From an uncultured Collinsella sp. (lineage in GTDB: Bacteria > Actinomycetota > Coriobacteriia > Coriobacteriales > Coriobacteriaceae): a stretch of 64,000 bases of DNA. Below the pieces are notes generated by a model. It made no database searches. It was given only the letters and a program-made list of their open reading frames with translations, and was not told the DNA's origin. The position numbers were made by a program, and so were the translations under genes. The DNA is taken from assembly GCA_958370785.1 (NCBI GenBank), contig CATXKN010000006.1, positions 1 to 64,000 of the forward strand, read 5' to 3'. Position 1 is the stretch's first letter; every line of letters begins with the position of its first letter. Shown piece after piece: positions 34,214-41,960 of this stretch.

Positions 34214-34951
34214 CTAGGCAAGCGGATTCTTCTTTGCCATGCCATTTGCACGAGGCAATGAAACGGATGCTTGATGACTCTTTTTAAGAACAATGAACTC
34301 CCTGTGGCCCAAGCCCTCAGGCAAATCGATTGTGTCATTCAGAAGCAAAGTGAAGCCGCAGATCTTAGCTGCTGACATACCGGAAGCAAGCTCCTCATCC
34401 GATGGATTGCCCTTCGTGATAACAAATAACCCTCCATCTTTGAGATACGGGGCCGCATACTCAACAAGGATCGGTAGAGGGGCCAGTGCGCGGGCGGTTA
34501 CGACAGAGAACTGCTTCTTATGGCTTCGAGCATATTCTTCAAGGCGATAATGAACTGCATGACCATATTTCAATCCAAGAGCATGAACAAAAGAATTGAC
34601 AGCATCAACCTTCTTGCCAACAGAGTCAATATAAGTAGCTTTACGATGCGTAGTTATCGTTAATGGAATACCAGGGAAGCCCGCACCCGTACCCATATCG
34701 AGCATAGCACCCTCAGGAGCCTTATTGATATAAGGGAGCAAAACAAGTGAGTCGAGGATATGAAGTACCGCAGCATCTTCTACGTTAAGAATACGGGTGA
34801 GATTGGTTTTCTTATTTGTTTCAAGAACCAAATCCAAATGCTGAATACATTTCCTTAGCTCGGTATCAGTTACACTCAAGGAATACTCTTTGCAATAGGA
34901 AGTTAGACGACTCAGCATCTCGTCAGCCTGCTGATCAGTAAGTACAAACAA
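34214..34951 (-). CDS. rsmG: 16S rRNA (guanine-527-N7)-methyltransferase
   Basis: 245 residues. Rossmann-fold methyltransferase with SAM motif 'MLDMGTGAGFPGIPLTI', then 'YIDSVGKKVDAVNSF' and 'VVTARALAPLPIL', all typical of RsmG/GidB. The start is a TTG six bases after AAGGAG; the longer frame runs into the jag terminator hairpin and is unlikely. In many bacteria mnmG or mnmE sits next to rsmG; here both are absent between jag and rsmG. Strongly AT-richer than neighbours outside the origin core. Confidence 0.93.
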   Translation of the reverse strand: MFVLTDQQADEMLSRLTSYCKEYSLSVTDTELRKCIQHLDLVLETNKKTNLTRILNVEDAAVLHILDSLVLLPYINKAPEGAMLDMGTGAGFPGIPLTITTHRKATYIDSVGKKVDAVNSFVHALGLKYGHAVHYRLEEYARSHKKQFSVVTARALAPLPILVEYAAPYLKDGGLFVITKGNPSDEELASGMSAAKICGFTLLLNDTIDLPEGLGHREFIVLKKSHQASVSLPRANGMAKKNPLA

Positions 34952-34997
34952 CAGAAGCTCCTTTCTGACAAAAATCAGTGTATCGAGAACTTTTGAC

Positions 34998-35027
34998 AAA
35001 AAAAGGGGACGTGGAAACCACGTCCCC
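34998..35027 (-). terminator. Terminator of jag
   Basis: Perfect 10-bp stem CCACGTCCCC/GGGGACGTGG with a three-base loop, followed on the minus strand by seven T. It insulates the rpmH-jag operon from rsmG. Confidence 0.92.
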
Positions 35028-35047
35028 TTAGCATAGACTCGAGAAGA

Positions 35048-35617
35048 TTATCGAGCAACAATCACAACATGGCGATCGGGATCAGAGCCCTCAGAATGTG
35101 TGTCGACAGCATCGTTACCACGAAGTGCAATATGAACCAGTCGACGCTCATAGGCATTCATGGGCGGAAGCGAAACACTCTTATGAGTACGGATGGCACG
35201 CTCGGCGGCAGACTGAGCCATAGAGGCAACCTTGTCCTGACGACGGCTCTTATAACCCTCGACGTCAACGACGACCGGATACCTAAAGCCAAGCTTGCGG
35301 CTCACCAGCAAAGAGAACATAACCTGAAGGGCATCAAGGGTACGACCATGACGGCCAATGAGAACAGCAAGATCCGGAGCAGTTACATCCAAAATCAGCT
35401 CACCCTCGTCACCCTCATACTCATCGATGGGAGAGTTCGCCGCATCGAAGTGCGAAAGGATGGAACGCAGAATGGAAATAGCAACATCGGCAATGGTGTC
35501 GAGCTCCTCATCGGTCAGCTCTTCACCAGCCTTGTAACGCTGTGCAATCTCGGGATAATCGCCCGCGACCTGCGGGGCAACCTCCTCAAGCATATCCTCG
35601 ACGATCTCTTCAGACAT
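35048..35617 (-). CDS. jag: KH-R3H RNA-binding protein Jag/KhpB
   Basis: 189 residues. The KH domain contains 'DLAVLIGRHGRTLDALQ' (GxxG loop) and the R3H domain ends '..NAYERRLVHIALRG' with 'THSEGSDPDRHVVI'. Together with KhpA it forms an RNA chaperone affecting cell division and elongation in Gram-positives. The N-terminal Jag_N domain found in longer homologues is missing; instead there is an acidic ~40-residue leader. Start at the ATG after GGAG. Immediately follows yidC, the standard order. Confidence 0.93.
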   Translation of the reverse strand: MSEEIVEDMLEEVAPQVAGDYPEIAQRYKAGEELTDEELDTIADVAISILRSILSHFDAANSPIDEYEGDEGELILDVTAPDLAVLIGRHGRTLDALQVMFSLLVSRKLGFRYPVVVDVEGYKSRRQDKVASMAQSAAERAIRTHKSVSLPPMNAYERRLVHIALRGNDAVDTHSEGSDPDRHVVIVAR

Positions 35618-35632
35618 AACGAACTCCAAAAG

Positions 35633-35644
35633 TTAGGTACCTAA
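35633..35644. other. Palindrome TTAGGTACCTAA, copy 2
   Basis: Identical to the palindrome at 32131-32142. Here it lies in the short gap between yidC and jag. Confidence 0.5.
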
Positions 35645-35661
35645 ATAAGAATACTATCCCA

Positions 35662-36432
35662 CTACTTCTTCTTGTGCGGGCGCGGCTTCTTCTCGCGACG
35701 AGTAACCTCGACCTGCAGCGGAGCATTCTTAAGACGCTCTTCCTCATCGGCCTTAGCCTTGTCGATAACCTTCTGCGTCACGAAGATCTGCTGGATAACC
35801 TGCCAGGCAGAAGACACATCGTAGTACAGCAGAACGCCGACGGGCAGGCTCCAGCCCATCCAAAGCATCATGACGGTCATGACGACGGCCATCATACGCA
35901 TGCTCTGGGCCTGCTGACCAGTCTGATTGCGCGACATATACAGCTGCGGAATCAGGGTCAAGACGGCGAACAGAATCAGGCAAACCAGTGCAGGCAGCGC
36001 AACCATAAAGCCATCGGCAAAAGAAGCGCTCGGCGTGGTGGTAAGGTCAGGCAGGATGTTGAAGAACGAGAACGTGCCGTCGCTAAAGTAGTCCGGCAGG
36101 TTACGCAGCAGCGTAAACAGGGCGAACAGGACAGGCATCTGGATCAACAGCGGCAGACAACCAGCCATGGGGTTGAACTTGTTCTCACTGTAGAACTTCT
36201 GCATCTCCTCAGCCTGACGCTGGGGATCGTCGGCATAGCGCTCCTGGATCTCGAGCATCTTAGGCTGCAGCACCTGCATGCGAGCCGTCGACTTGGTCGA
36301 CTTGAGCATGAGCGGCGTCAGCAGCAGACGGATGATGACCACCAGGATAATGATGGACAGGCCCCAGTCGACCGCAAAGGTCTGGATGAGCTTGAGCAGC
36401 TCGAAAAGGATGTTAACGATCCAATCCCACAT
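35662..36432 (-). CDS. yidC: Membrane protein insertase YidC
   Basis: 256 residues, about five membrane helices. Inserts proteins into the cytoplasmic membrane with or without SecYEG. Seen: 'WGLSIIILVVIIRLLLTPLML' in part (with the conserved Arg of the hydrophilic groove), 'QPKMLEIQERYADDPQRQAEEM' in part and 'PMAGCLPLLIQMPVLFALF'. The C-terminus is basic ('EKKPRPHKKK'), suited to ribosome contact. No lipoprotein signal precedes the first helix, unlike Bacillus SpoIIIJ. Ribosome-binding site GGAGG. Confidence 0.95.
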   Translation of the reverse strand: MWDWIVNILFELLKLIQTFAVDWGLSIIILVVIIRLLLTPLMLKSTKSTARMQVLQPKMLEIQERYADDPQRQAEEMQKFYSENKFNPMAGCLPLLIQMPVLFALFTLLRNLPDYFSDGTFSFFNILPDLTTTPSASFADGFMVALPALVCLILFAVLTLIPQLYMSRNQTGQQAQSMRMMAVVMTVMMLWMGWSLPVGVLLYYDVSSAWQVIQQIFVTQKVIDKAKADEEERLKNAPLQVEVTRREKKPRPHKKK

Positions 36433-36461
36433 GTAAGTTTTCCTCCGATAGCGAGTGCCCG

Positions 36462-36686
36462 CTAAGGCACAGGGTCATAACCGCCGACGTGCAGGGGATT
36501 GCAGCGAGCGATGCGCCTCACGGCAAGCCAGCAGCCTCTCAAAACACCGTACTTCTCAATCGCCAGGATGGCGTATTGAGAGCACGTTGGATAATAAATG
36601 CAGGCGTCAGGCAATAAGGGCGAAATAACCTGTTGATATATGCGAATAGGAGCGATGGCAACACGTCGCAAAACGTGATTGCTCAT
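36462..36686 (-). CDS. yidD: Membrane insertion efficiency factor YidD
   Basis: 74 residues. 'AIAPIRIYQQVISPLLPDAC', 'YYPTCSQYAILAIEKYG' and 'RIARCNPLHVGGYDPVP' are the hallmark YidD motifs with three conserved Cys. It overlaps rnpA by four bases (ATGA), so translation is coupled. It assists membrane protein insertion together with yidC. Confidence 0.95.
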   Translation of the reverse strand: MSNHVLRRVAIAPIRIYQQVISPLLPDACIYYPTCSQYAILAIEKYGVLRGCWLAVRRIARCNPLHVGGYDPVP

Positions 36687-37021
36687 CGCTCCTCCCCGGC
36701 AACGCCGGCGCGTTTCATAAGCGAACGCAATGCCTTGTCCATCTCCTGCGGCGAGGAAACCCTCGTCTTGGGAGTCGCGAACAAGATGATGTCATAACCC
36801 GCAACGGGAAATCCACAGCTGCGGGCGGCCTCGCGCATCACACGCTTAGATCGGTTGCGCACGACAGCACAACCGAGTCGTTTAGCACCAACGAAGGCGA
36901 CCCTTCCGGAGTCGCCTTCGCCAACCGATTCACATATGGTCATTCGAATCAGAGGGTGATTGAAACGACGCCCCTGACTGAACACATGCTCGAAATCTTG
37001 CCGAGACTTAATAGTCTTCAT
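36683..37021 (-). CDS. rnpA: Ribonuclease P protein component
   Basis: 112 residues. Protein subunit of the tRNA 5'-maturase. The signature 'AKRLGCAVVRNRSKRVMREAAR' in part contains the RNR motif that contacts the RNA subunit. Sits between rpmH and yidD as in most bacteria. The ribosome-binding site is weak. Confidence 0.95.
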   Translation of the reverse strand: MKTIKSRQDFEHVFSQGRRFNHPLIRMTICESVGEGDSGRVAFVGAKRLGCAVVRNRSKRVMREAARSCGFPVAGYDIILFATPKTRVSSPQEMDKALRSLMKRAGVAGEER

Positions 37022-37041
37022 GCGAGATGTGTGTATCGCTG

Positions 37042-37176
37042 CTAGACAGTGAGACGCTTGCGGCCCTTGGCGCGGCGACGGGCGAGCACGGCACGACCAC
37101 CCTTGGTGGCCATACGGGCACGGAAGCCATGGGTCTTGGCACGCTTACGCTTATTAGGCTGATACGTACGCTTCAT
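37042..37176 (-). CDS. rpmH: 50S ribosomal protein L34
   Basis: 44 residues, beginning MKRTYQPNKRKRAKTHGFRA, the near-invariant L34 sequence, and very basic. AGGAGG lies eight bases before the ATG. It is driven by a strong promoter at 37248-37277 and heads the rpmH-rnpA-yidD-yidC-jag operon. Confidence 0.98.
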   Translation of the reverse strand: MKRTYQPNKRKRAKTHGFRARMATKGGRAVLARRRAKGRKRLTV

Positions 37177-37247
37177 CTTAAGTTCCTCCTGCTGCATTTC
37201 GAGTGTCCGCGGGGCGCGGACGCAGATATAGACACGTGAGCTTGAAG

Positions 37248-37277
37248 ATTGTAGGGAAATCAATGTTCAAATGTCAA
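37248..37277 (-). promoter_or_regulatory. Strong promoter of the rpmH operon
   Basis: Minus strand -35 TTGACA (37272-37277), 18-bp spacer, -10 TACAAT (37248-37253). Near-consensus for the housekeeping sigma factor. Confidence 0.85.
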
Positions 37278-37374
37278 GAAATCAAAGGTAAAAGGTTGCA
37301 AAGAGTACACGGTTCCCCCATAAGCAAAACCTGCATTTGAGGCCGCAGGCAACTTTTCACGAAATTTCATCGAG

Positions 37375-37436
37375 TTTTCAACAGGTCGTGTTGGAAATGT
37401 TGAGAACTTTTCGTCCGTTTTCCAAAGTTTTCAACA
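37375..37436. other. Origin region, upstream DnaA-box cluster
   Basis: The 344-bp gap between rpmH and the next gene is AT-rich. It holds TTTTCAACA at 37375-37383 and 37428-37436 on the plus strand, and TTTCCAACA (37389-37397) and TTCTCAACA (37398-37406) on the minus strand. These match the DnaA box TTWTNCACA except at position 6, and the same variant recurs downstream of dnaA. The rest of the gap holds the rpmH promoter and AT-rich sequence. Confidence 0.7.
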
Positions 37437-37520
37437 GGTTTTGAAAACTTGTCGAAAGATGAGAAACATTGCGCGGTGAGCTACTATTTGTTCAAAACCT
37501 TTTGAAAGATTGCGAGCGGC

Positions 37521-38870
37521 ATGTCTGACGACTTCTACACCATGGTCGATTCCGGTGATCCGGCACCCGACAACGAGCACATCACCGGCGTGCGCGAAAA
37601 ACGCAACGAGGGTGAGCAGGTCACCGCACAAGCACCAAAGGCCATGTATGCAGCGCGCATCGCGGTCTACGATGACATGCTGTCGACACCGCGCGTCATC
37701 GTCATCGAACCGCAAGACGTCCGTACCTACTTGGAAGAGACAACTAACACCGTCTACCAGTGCATGAAAGAGCAGGGAGGGCGCATCTCGCTGATGGTTA
37801 TCCGCGAGATTGTCGAAAACTTTATCCACGCGCATTTTGCAGAGCCCATCATCTCGATTCTCGACGGTGGCGATACCATCCGCTTTGCCGATCAGGGTCC
37901 GGGCATCGACGACAAAGAGCGTGCCTTCGATTTTGGCGTAACCAGCGCAAACAGCAAGATGAAACGGTATATCCGCGGTACCGGCGCCGGGTTTCCCATG
38001 GTACAGGAGTACTTGGAAAACGCCGGCGGCGCCGTCTCCATCGAGGACAACATGGGCAACGGCACCGTCGTGACGGTAAGTCTGAACCCCAAGCGCGTGC
38101 AGGAAATCGAGCGTGCTGGCGGACGCGGGGCGGCCGTGCGACCCGAAGCAGAGCAGACGGCATATCCCCTATCCAGCACGTTTGCACAGCAGCCCGCGGC
38201 GCAGCAGATGCAGCAGCCCGTGGCACACATGCAGCAGCCTGGAAGTTTTCCCGTGCAAGACCCCCAGGCACCGCTGGGCAACGCAATGCAAAACATGCCG
38301 GAGGGCATAGGCTCGGCAGGTCTGGACACAGGCACCGTTCAGCAGACGGCGTCCATGCCAAACGCCCCGCAAATGGGCTATCAACCGTACCCGCAAGGGT
38401 ATCCTCCCCAATATATGCCGCAGCAGGGATACGCCCAGCCGTATCCCCAACAGCATCCTCAGGGATACCAGCAGCCGTACCAACAGATGCCACAGGCGCA
38501 GTACAACCCATGGGCCCAGCAGATGCCTCCGCAGCCTTATCAACAGTGGCCGCAAAGTTTTCAACAGCAGCTGCTGCCCATGCAGAGTTCTCAACAACCA
38601 GCAGCTCAAATGATGTATCCTAATGCGGCGAATCAATATGCACAGCCGCAGCAAGACGTATTTGTGAGCGAGCGCGGCGAAGCGGCACTGGGCTATCTGG
38701 CTCAAAACCAAGAGTGTGGCGCAACCGACCTGGCACGAGCGTTTGGAAACTCAGCGCCCACGTGGTCGCGAACGCTCAACGACTTGGCACAAGCCGGCTT
38801 GGTAATCAAACATGGCCAGAAATATCATCTGACCGAAATAGGCAGCGCTCGCGTGCGAGCCCAAAGTTAA
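37521..38870 (+). CDS. GHKL-type ATPase with Gln/Pro-rich linker and C-terminal winged helix, unknown function
   Basis: 449 residues. Residues ~60-195 show a histidine-kinase-like ATP site: N-box 'REIVENFIHAHF' (Glu96, Asn100), G1 'DQGPGI' (124-129) and G2 'GTGAGF' (153-158). No phospho-acceptor His domain or receiver is present. Residues ~210-385 are rich in Gln, Pro, Met and Tyr. Residues ~388-449 look like a winged helix ('LGYLAQNQECGATDLARAF', 'LAQAGLVIKHGQKYHLTEIG'). It ends 15 bp before dnaA and is likely co-transcribed with it. I do not recognise a characterised family; an origin-linked regulator is plausible but inferred only from position. Confidence 0.8.
   Translation: MSDDFYTMVDSGDPAPDNEHITGVREKRNEGEQVTAQAPKAMYAARIAVYDDMLSTPRVIVIEPQDVRTYLEETTNTVYQCMKEQGGRISLMVIREIVENFIHAHFAEPIISILDGGDTIRFADQGPGIDDKERAFDFGVTSANSKMKRYIRGTGAGFPMVQEYLENAGGAVSIEDNMGNGTVVTVSLNPKRVQEIERAGGRGAAVRPEAEQTAYPLSSTFAQQPAAQQMQQPVAHMQQPGSFPVQDPQAPLGNAMQNMPEGIGSAGLDTGTVQQTASMPNAPQMGYQPYPQGYPPQYMPQQGYAQPYPQQHPQGYQQPYQQMPQAQYNPWAQQMPPQPYQQWPQSFQQQLLPMQSSQQPAAQMMYPNAANQYAQPQQDVFVSERGEAALGYLAQNQECGATDLARAFGNSAPTWSRTLNDLAQAGLVIKHGQKYHLTEIGSARVRAQS
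38537..38596 (+). other. Three DnaA-box-like sites inside a coding sequence
   Basis: TTATCAACA (38537-38545), TTTTCAACA (38558-38566) and TTCTCAACA (38588-38596) share the local box variant and are 21 and 30 bp apart, close to two and three helical turns. They coincide with aromatic/Ser-Gln-Gln codons of the Gln-rich linker, so chance from codon use is possible. Confidence 0.5.
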
Positions 38871-38885
38871 GGAACGGGAGAAACA

Positions 38886-40610
38886 GTGGACGAGGAAGCA
38901 AGCATCATCCTGGGAGATGCCATCGCCTTTTGCCAGCGCGACGGCCAAGATGCACGCCTCATCAATATGCTGGGACAATCGCGCGCCGTGAGCTTAACCG
39001 AGGACACTCTGACGATTGAGGCCCCTTCACGCTTTGCCATCGCTCAGCTCAAAAAGCATCAGCCGACCATCGAGGCCTATCTGGAAGACATCGCCTTTGC
39101 GCCGATCGCGCTCAATATCGTGGCACCGCAGGGCGCCTCGGCAAATACGGCCCCGGTCACTCACCCGGTAGCGACCGCCACCGCAGCGGCAACTACGGCG
39201 CCCGAGCCTCGACGCGACGATGTTTCCCGTGAAACCATGGCACCCCAGCCGACCGCTTCGGTCGCATCGGCGGTAGAGCCAGCCCCCTCGCCCATCCCGA
39301 CCGCCACGCACATGCCCGTCGCACACGAGGCGACACCCGGCGAGGAATCGGGCATTGCAATCAAAAACACGCTGTCCGCCGACGATTTCCGCCGCATGAT
39401 GACACAAATGAATGGCAGGCCACCGGCGAAAAGCGCGAGCTCGTCCGCAGCGCCGGCAGCACCTTCGGCGGCGGCCCCGGCGGCAGTCGAGAAAAACGCG
39501 GATGGGGCACCCCTCGCAGCGAATTCGAAATTCACGTTTGAAAACTTCGTCTTCGGGCCGGAGAACAGCCTTGCCTACCGATCGGCGCTCAAATTCGCCA
39601 TGCTTGCAGACACGCCCGGTACCTGCACGTCGCTGTTCATCTACGGCAAATCGGGCCTGGGCAAGACGCACCTGCTACTCGCCATCAAAAATGAGCTGGC
39701 AGAGAAATCGCCCGAGATCAAGGTGAAGTACGCCAACTCGCAGGCATATCTGGACGACTTGATGACGGAATTCGACCGCCAAAAGAAGAGCAACGCCCCC
39801 ATTATGCAGGCGTATCACGGCGTCGACGTGCTTATCATCGATGACATCCAGAACATCATCGGCAAGCGCGCGAGCGTGGATTACTTCTTCCAGTTGATGG
39901 ACGAATTTATCCGTAACAACAAGAAGGTCGTGATCGCCGCCGACCGCGCCCCCAAGGACCTTAATATGGACGAGCGCCTGACCAGTCGCTTTAATGCCGG
40001 TCTGCTGTGCCTGGTGGCGGAGCCCAGCTACGAGATGAAGTACAAGATTTTGCAGCGTTATTACGAGAACACGATCGCCGCCGCACCCGAGGCAGGCAAC
40101 GACTCGCTGCTGGCGGCCTACGGAGGCGACGGCGGACATCTGACCGACGCGCACTTTAAACACATGGCCGAGGTCTCGGGCACCAACATTCGCGAGCTCG
40201 AGAGCTTTTGCGAGCGTTGTGCCGGCGAAGCGGGCGATCGCGAGCGCGAGGGCGGGGAGCTCACCTTTGACGACATCGACGCCATCGCCAACCAATACTT
40301 CGACACATCGGCCAAGAAGATCAATGTGCAGACGGTCCAGTCCGTCATCGAGGAGCAATACGGTGTGACGCACGAGGAGCTCATCGGGCCTCGCCGCAAC
40401 GCCAATATCGCCAAGGCGCGCCATATCGCTATCTACCTGGCGATCGAGATGTGCGAGATGACGACGACGGCCGTGGGCGCCGAGTTTGGCAACCGCAACC
40501 ACTCGACCGTCAGCACGAGCTATAAAAAGGTTCAGAAGATGATTCAGGAAGACCGGACTGTTACCGAAGACCTCAAGTCGCTGCGCGATAAAATTACACT
40601 GCGCTCGTAG
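38886..40610 (+). CDS. dnaA: Chromosomal replication initiator DnaA
   Basis: 574 residues, longer than the usual ~450 because domain II (~80-210) is an extended Ala/Pro-rich linker. AAA+ domain: Walker A 'YGKSGLGKTHLLL', Walker B 'VLIIDDIQNI'. Domain IV: 'GPRRNANIAKARHIAIYLA' and recognition helix 'GNRNHSTV' (535-542), where most DnaA proteins have GGRDHTTV. GTG start after GGGAG. It melts the origin after binding boxes on both sides of the gene. A parS-like sequence lies within it at 39221-39236. Confidence 0.95.
   Translation: MDEEASIILGDAIAFCQRDGQDARLINMLGQSRAVSLTEDTLTIEAPSRFAIAQLKKHQPTIEAYLEDIAFAPIALNIVAPQGASANTAPVTHPVATATAAATTAPEPRRDDVSRETMAPQPTASVASAVEPAPSPIPTATHMPVAHEATPGEESGIAIKNTLSADDFRRMMTQMNGRPPAKSASSSAAPAAPSAAAPAAVEKNADGAPLAANSKFTFENFVFGPENSLAYRSALKFAMLADTPGTCTSLFIYGKSGLGKTHLLLAIKNELAEKSPEIKVKYANSQAYLDDLMTEFDRQKKSNAPIMQAYHGVDVLIIDDIQNIIGKRASVDYFFQLMDEFIRNNKKVVIAADRAPKDLNMDERLTSRFNAGLLCLVAEPSYEMKYKILQRYYENTIAAAPEAGNDSLLAAYGGDGGHLTDAHFKHMAEVSGTNIRELESFCERCAGEAGDREREGGELTFDDIDAIANQYFDTSAKKINVQTVQSVIEEQYGVTHEELIGPRRNANIAKARHIAIYLAIEMCEMTTTAVGAEFGNRNHSTVSTSYKKVQKMIQEDRTVTEDLKSLRDKITLRS
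39221..39236. promoter_or_regulatory. parS-like sequence inside dnaA
   Basis: TGTTTCCCGTGAAACC matches parS at 14 of 16 positions, within the domain II linker of dnaA. Both mismatches leave the outer half-sites mostly intact. Confidence 0.5.
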
Positions 40611-40625
40611 GTAAATGGACACACC

Positions 40626-40848
40626 TGTTGAAAACCTGTCGAAACGGCGGTTATAAGGTGTCAAAAACTCGAGCCGCGGTGATGAAAAGTTTTGCGCAGG
40701 TTTTGAACGTGGAAAACACACCCGGTTGCACACAGGTTCCTGTCGATTCTCTTTTTAGGGCTGACCTGCACTTTTAGGAGTAATCAACAGTTTCGTCAGT
40801 ACTATTACTATTATTAAGATATTTATATCTATAGAAAGGTATTAAAAG
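40626..40848. other. Origin unwinding region between dnaA and dnaN
   Basis: 238-bp gap. TTTTCAACA on the minus strand (40626-40634), TTGCACACA (40726-40734) and TAATCAACA (40781-40789) are DnaA-box candidates. Right of the last box, 40802-40816 reads CTA TTA CTA TTA TTA; the opposite strand is the 3'-GAT/AAT-5' DnaA-trio motif, five units. Almost pure A/T follows to 40836, just before the dnaN ribosome-binding site. This layout (box, spacer, trios, AT-rich) matches the basal unwinding system known from Bacillus subtilis oriC, also between dnaA and dnaN. Confidence 0.75.
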
Positions 40849-41952
40849 ATGAAGTTCACCGTCAGCCAGAGCTCGCTTACGCAAGCCATCGGCGTCGTTA
40901 TGAAAGGCGTCGCTTCGGCATCCACCCTTCCCATTCTGTCGGGCGTGCTCGTTAAGGCACAAGACGGCATCTTGGAATTCCAGACCTCCAACTACACCAT
41001 CTCGATTCGTCACCGCATTGCGGCTCATGTCGAAGAGGAGGGCGAGATGGTGATTCCCTGCAAGATGCTCTCCAACATCACCAAGACCCTTCCCGATGCC
41101 CCGGTCACCTTTGAGCTGTCCGAGCGTCAGGTTTTGATTGGCTGCGAGAAGAGCTCCTTCCGCCTCAACACGCTCGATGCCAACGACTTCCCCGAGTTCC
41201 CGGCATACGCCATCGAGAGCGCCGTCGAGCTGCCGACCGATATTCTGTCCGAAATGGTAAGTCGCGTATGGCGCGTCACCTCGACTGACAAGGCCCGCCC
41301 CATCCTGGGTGGCGTGCACATGAAGGTCGAGAACAACACCGTGCGCCTGGTGGCGACCGACTCCTTCCGTCTGGCCGTGTGCGATACGCAGGTCGAGACC
41401 TCGACCCTCGAAGGTTCCTTTGAGCTCAACGTGCCTGCCGACGCCTTCAACGACGCGCTGAGCATCATGGCCAGTCAGGCTACCATCATGATCGGCGCCA
41501 CCGACACCCAGGTTGTCTTTGAGGCCGGCAACACCACCTACGTGTCGCGCCGCATCGAGGGCGTATATCCCAATTACAAGCAGCTCATCCCCGATTCGTG
41601 CGTGACGAGCGTCAAGATCGACGTAGCCGCCTTTAACGCCGCCCTTAAGCGTGTGGCCGTTATCGCGAGTGCCAACCCCGCTGTCAAGTTTGAGATTGAC
41701 GTCGAGAACGGCCAGATGGGGCTGTCCTCCATTTCCAACGACCAGGATCTGGCGCAGGAGACGATCGATGTCGAGGCCGAGGGCGAGTCGGGCACCATCG
41801 CCTTCAACTACCACTACATCTTTGGCTGCCTCAATGCCCTGTCCAAGGAGAAGGAGATCACGCTGGAGCTCAAGAGCTATTCGCAGGCTGGCATCTTCAA
41901 GTCCTACGACAAGATTAACTACCTGTACCTGGTCATGCCGGTACGCATCTAG
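40849..41952 (+). CDS. dnaN: DNA polymerase III beta subunit (sliding clamp)
   Basis: 367 residues, the normal clamp length with three repeated domains. 'GVVMKGVASASTLPILSGV' opens domain I, and the C-terminal 'YLVMPVRI' is the conserved last strand near the partner-binding pocket. Tethers polymerase III to DNA. AAAGG precedes the ATG. It stops eight bases before recF. Confidence 0.96.
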   Translation: MKFTVSQSSLTQAIGVVMKGVASASTLPILSGVLVKAQDGILEFQTSNYTISIRHRIAAHVEEEGEMVIPCKMLSNITKTLPDAPVTFELSERQVLIGCEKSSFRLNTLDANDFPEFPAYAIESAVELPTDILSEMVSRVWRVTSTDKARPILGGVHMKVENNTVRLVATDSFRLAVCDTQVETSTLEGSFELNVPADAFNDALSIMASQATIMIGATDTQVVFEAGNTTYVSRRIEGVYPNYKQLIPDSCVTSVKIDVAAFNAALKRVAVIASANPAVKFEIDVENGQMGLSSISNDQDLAQETIDVEAEGESGTIAFNYHYIFGCLNALSKEKEITLELKSYSQAGIFKSYDKINYLYLVMPVRI

Positions 41953-41960
41953 CACTGCCC

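Noticed and set aside
37822..37830. TTATCCACG within the GHKL-protein gene
   Set aside because: One isolated near-match to the classical box in coding sequence; the local repeated form is TTTTCAACA.
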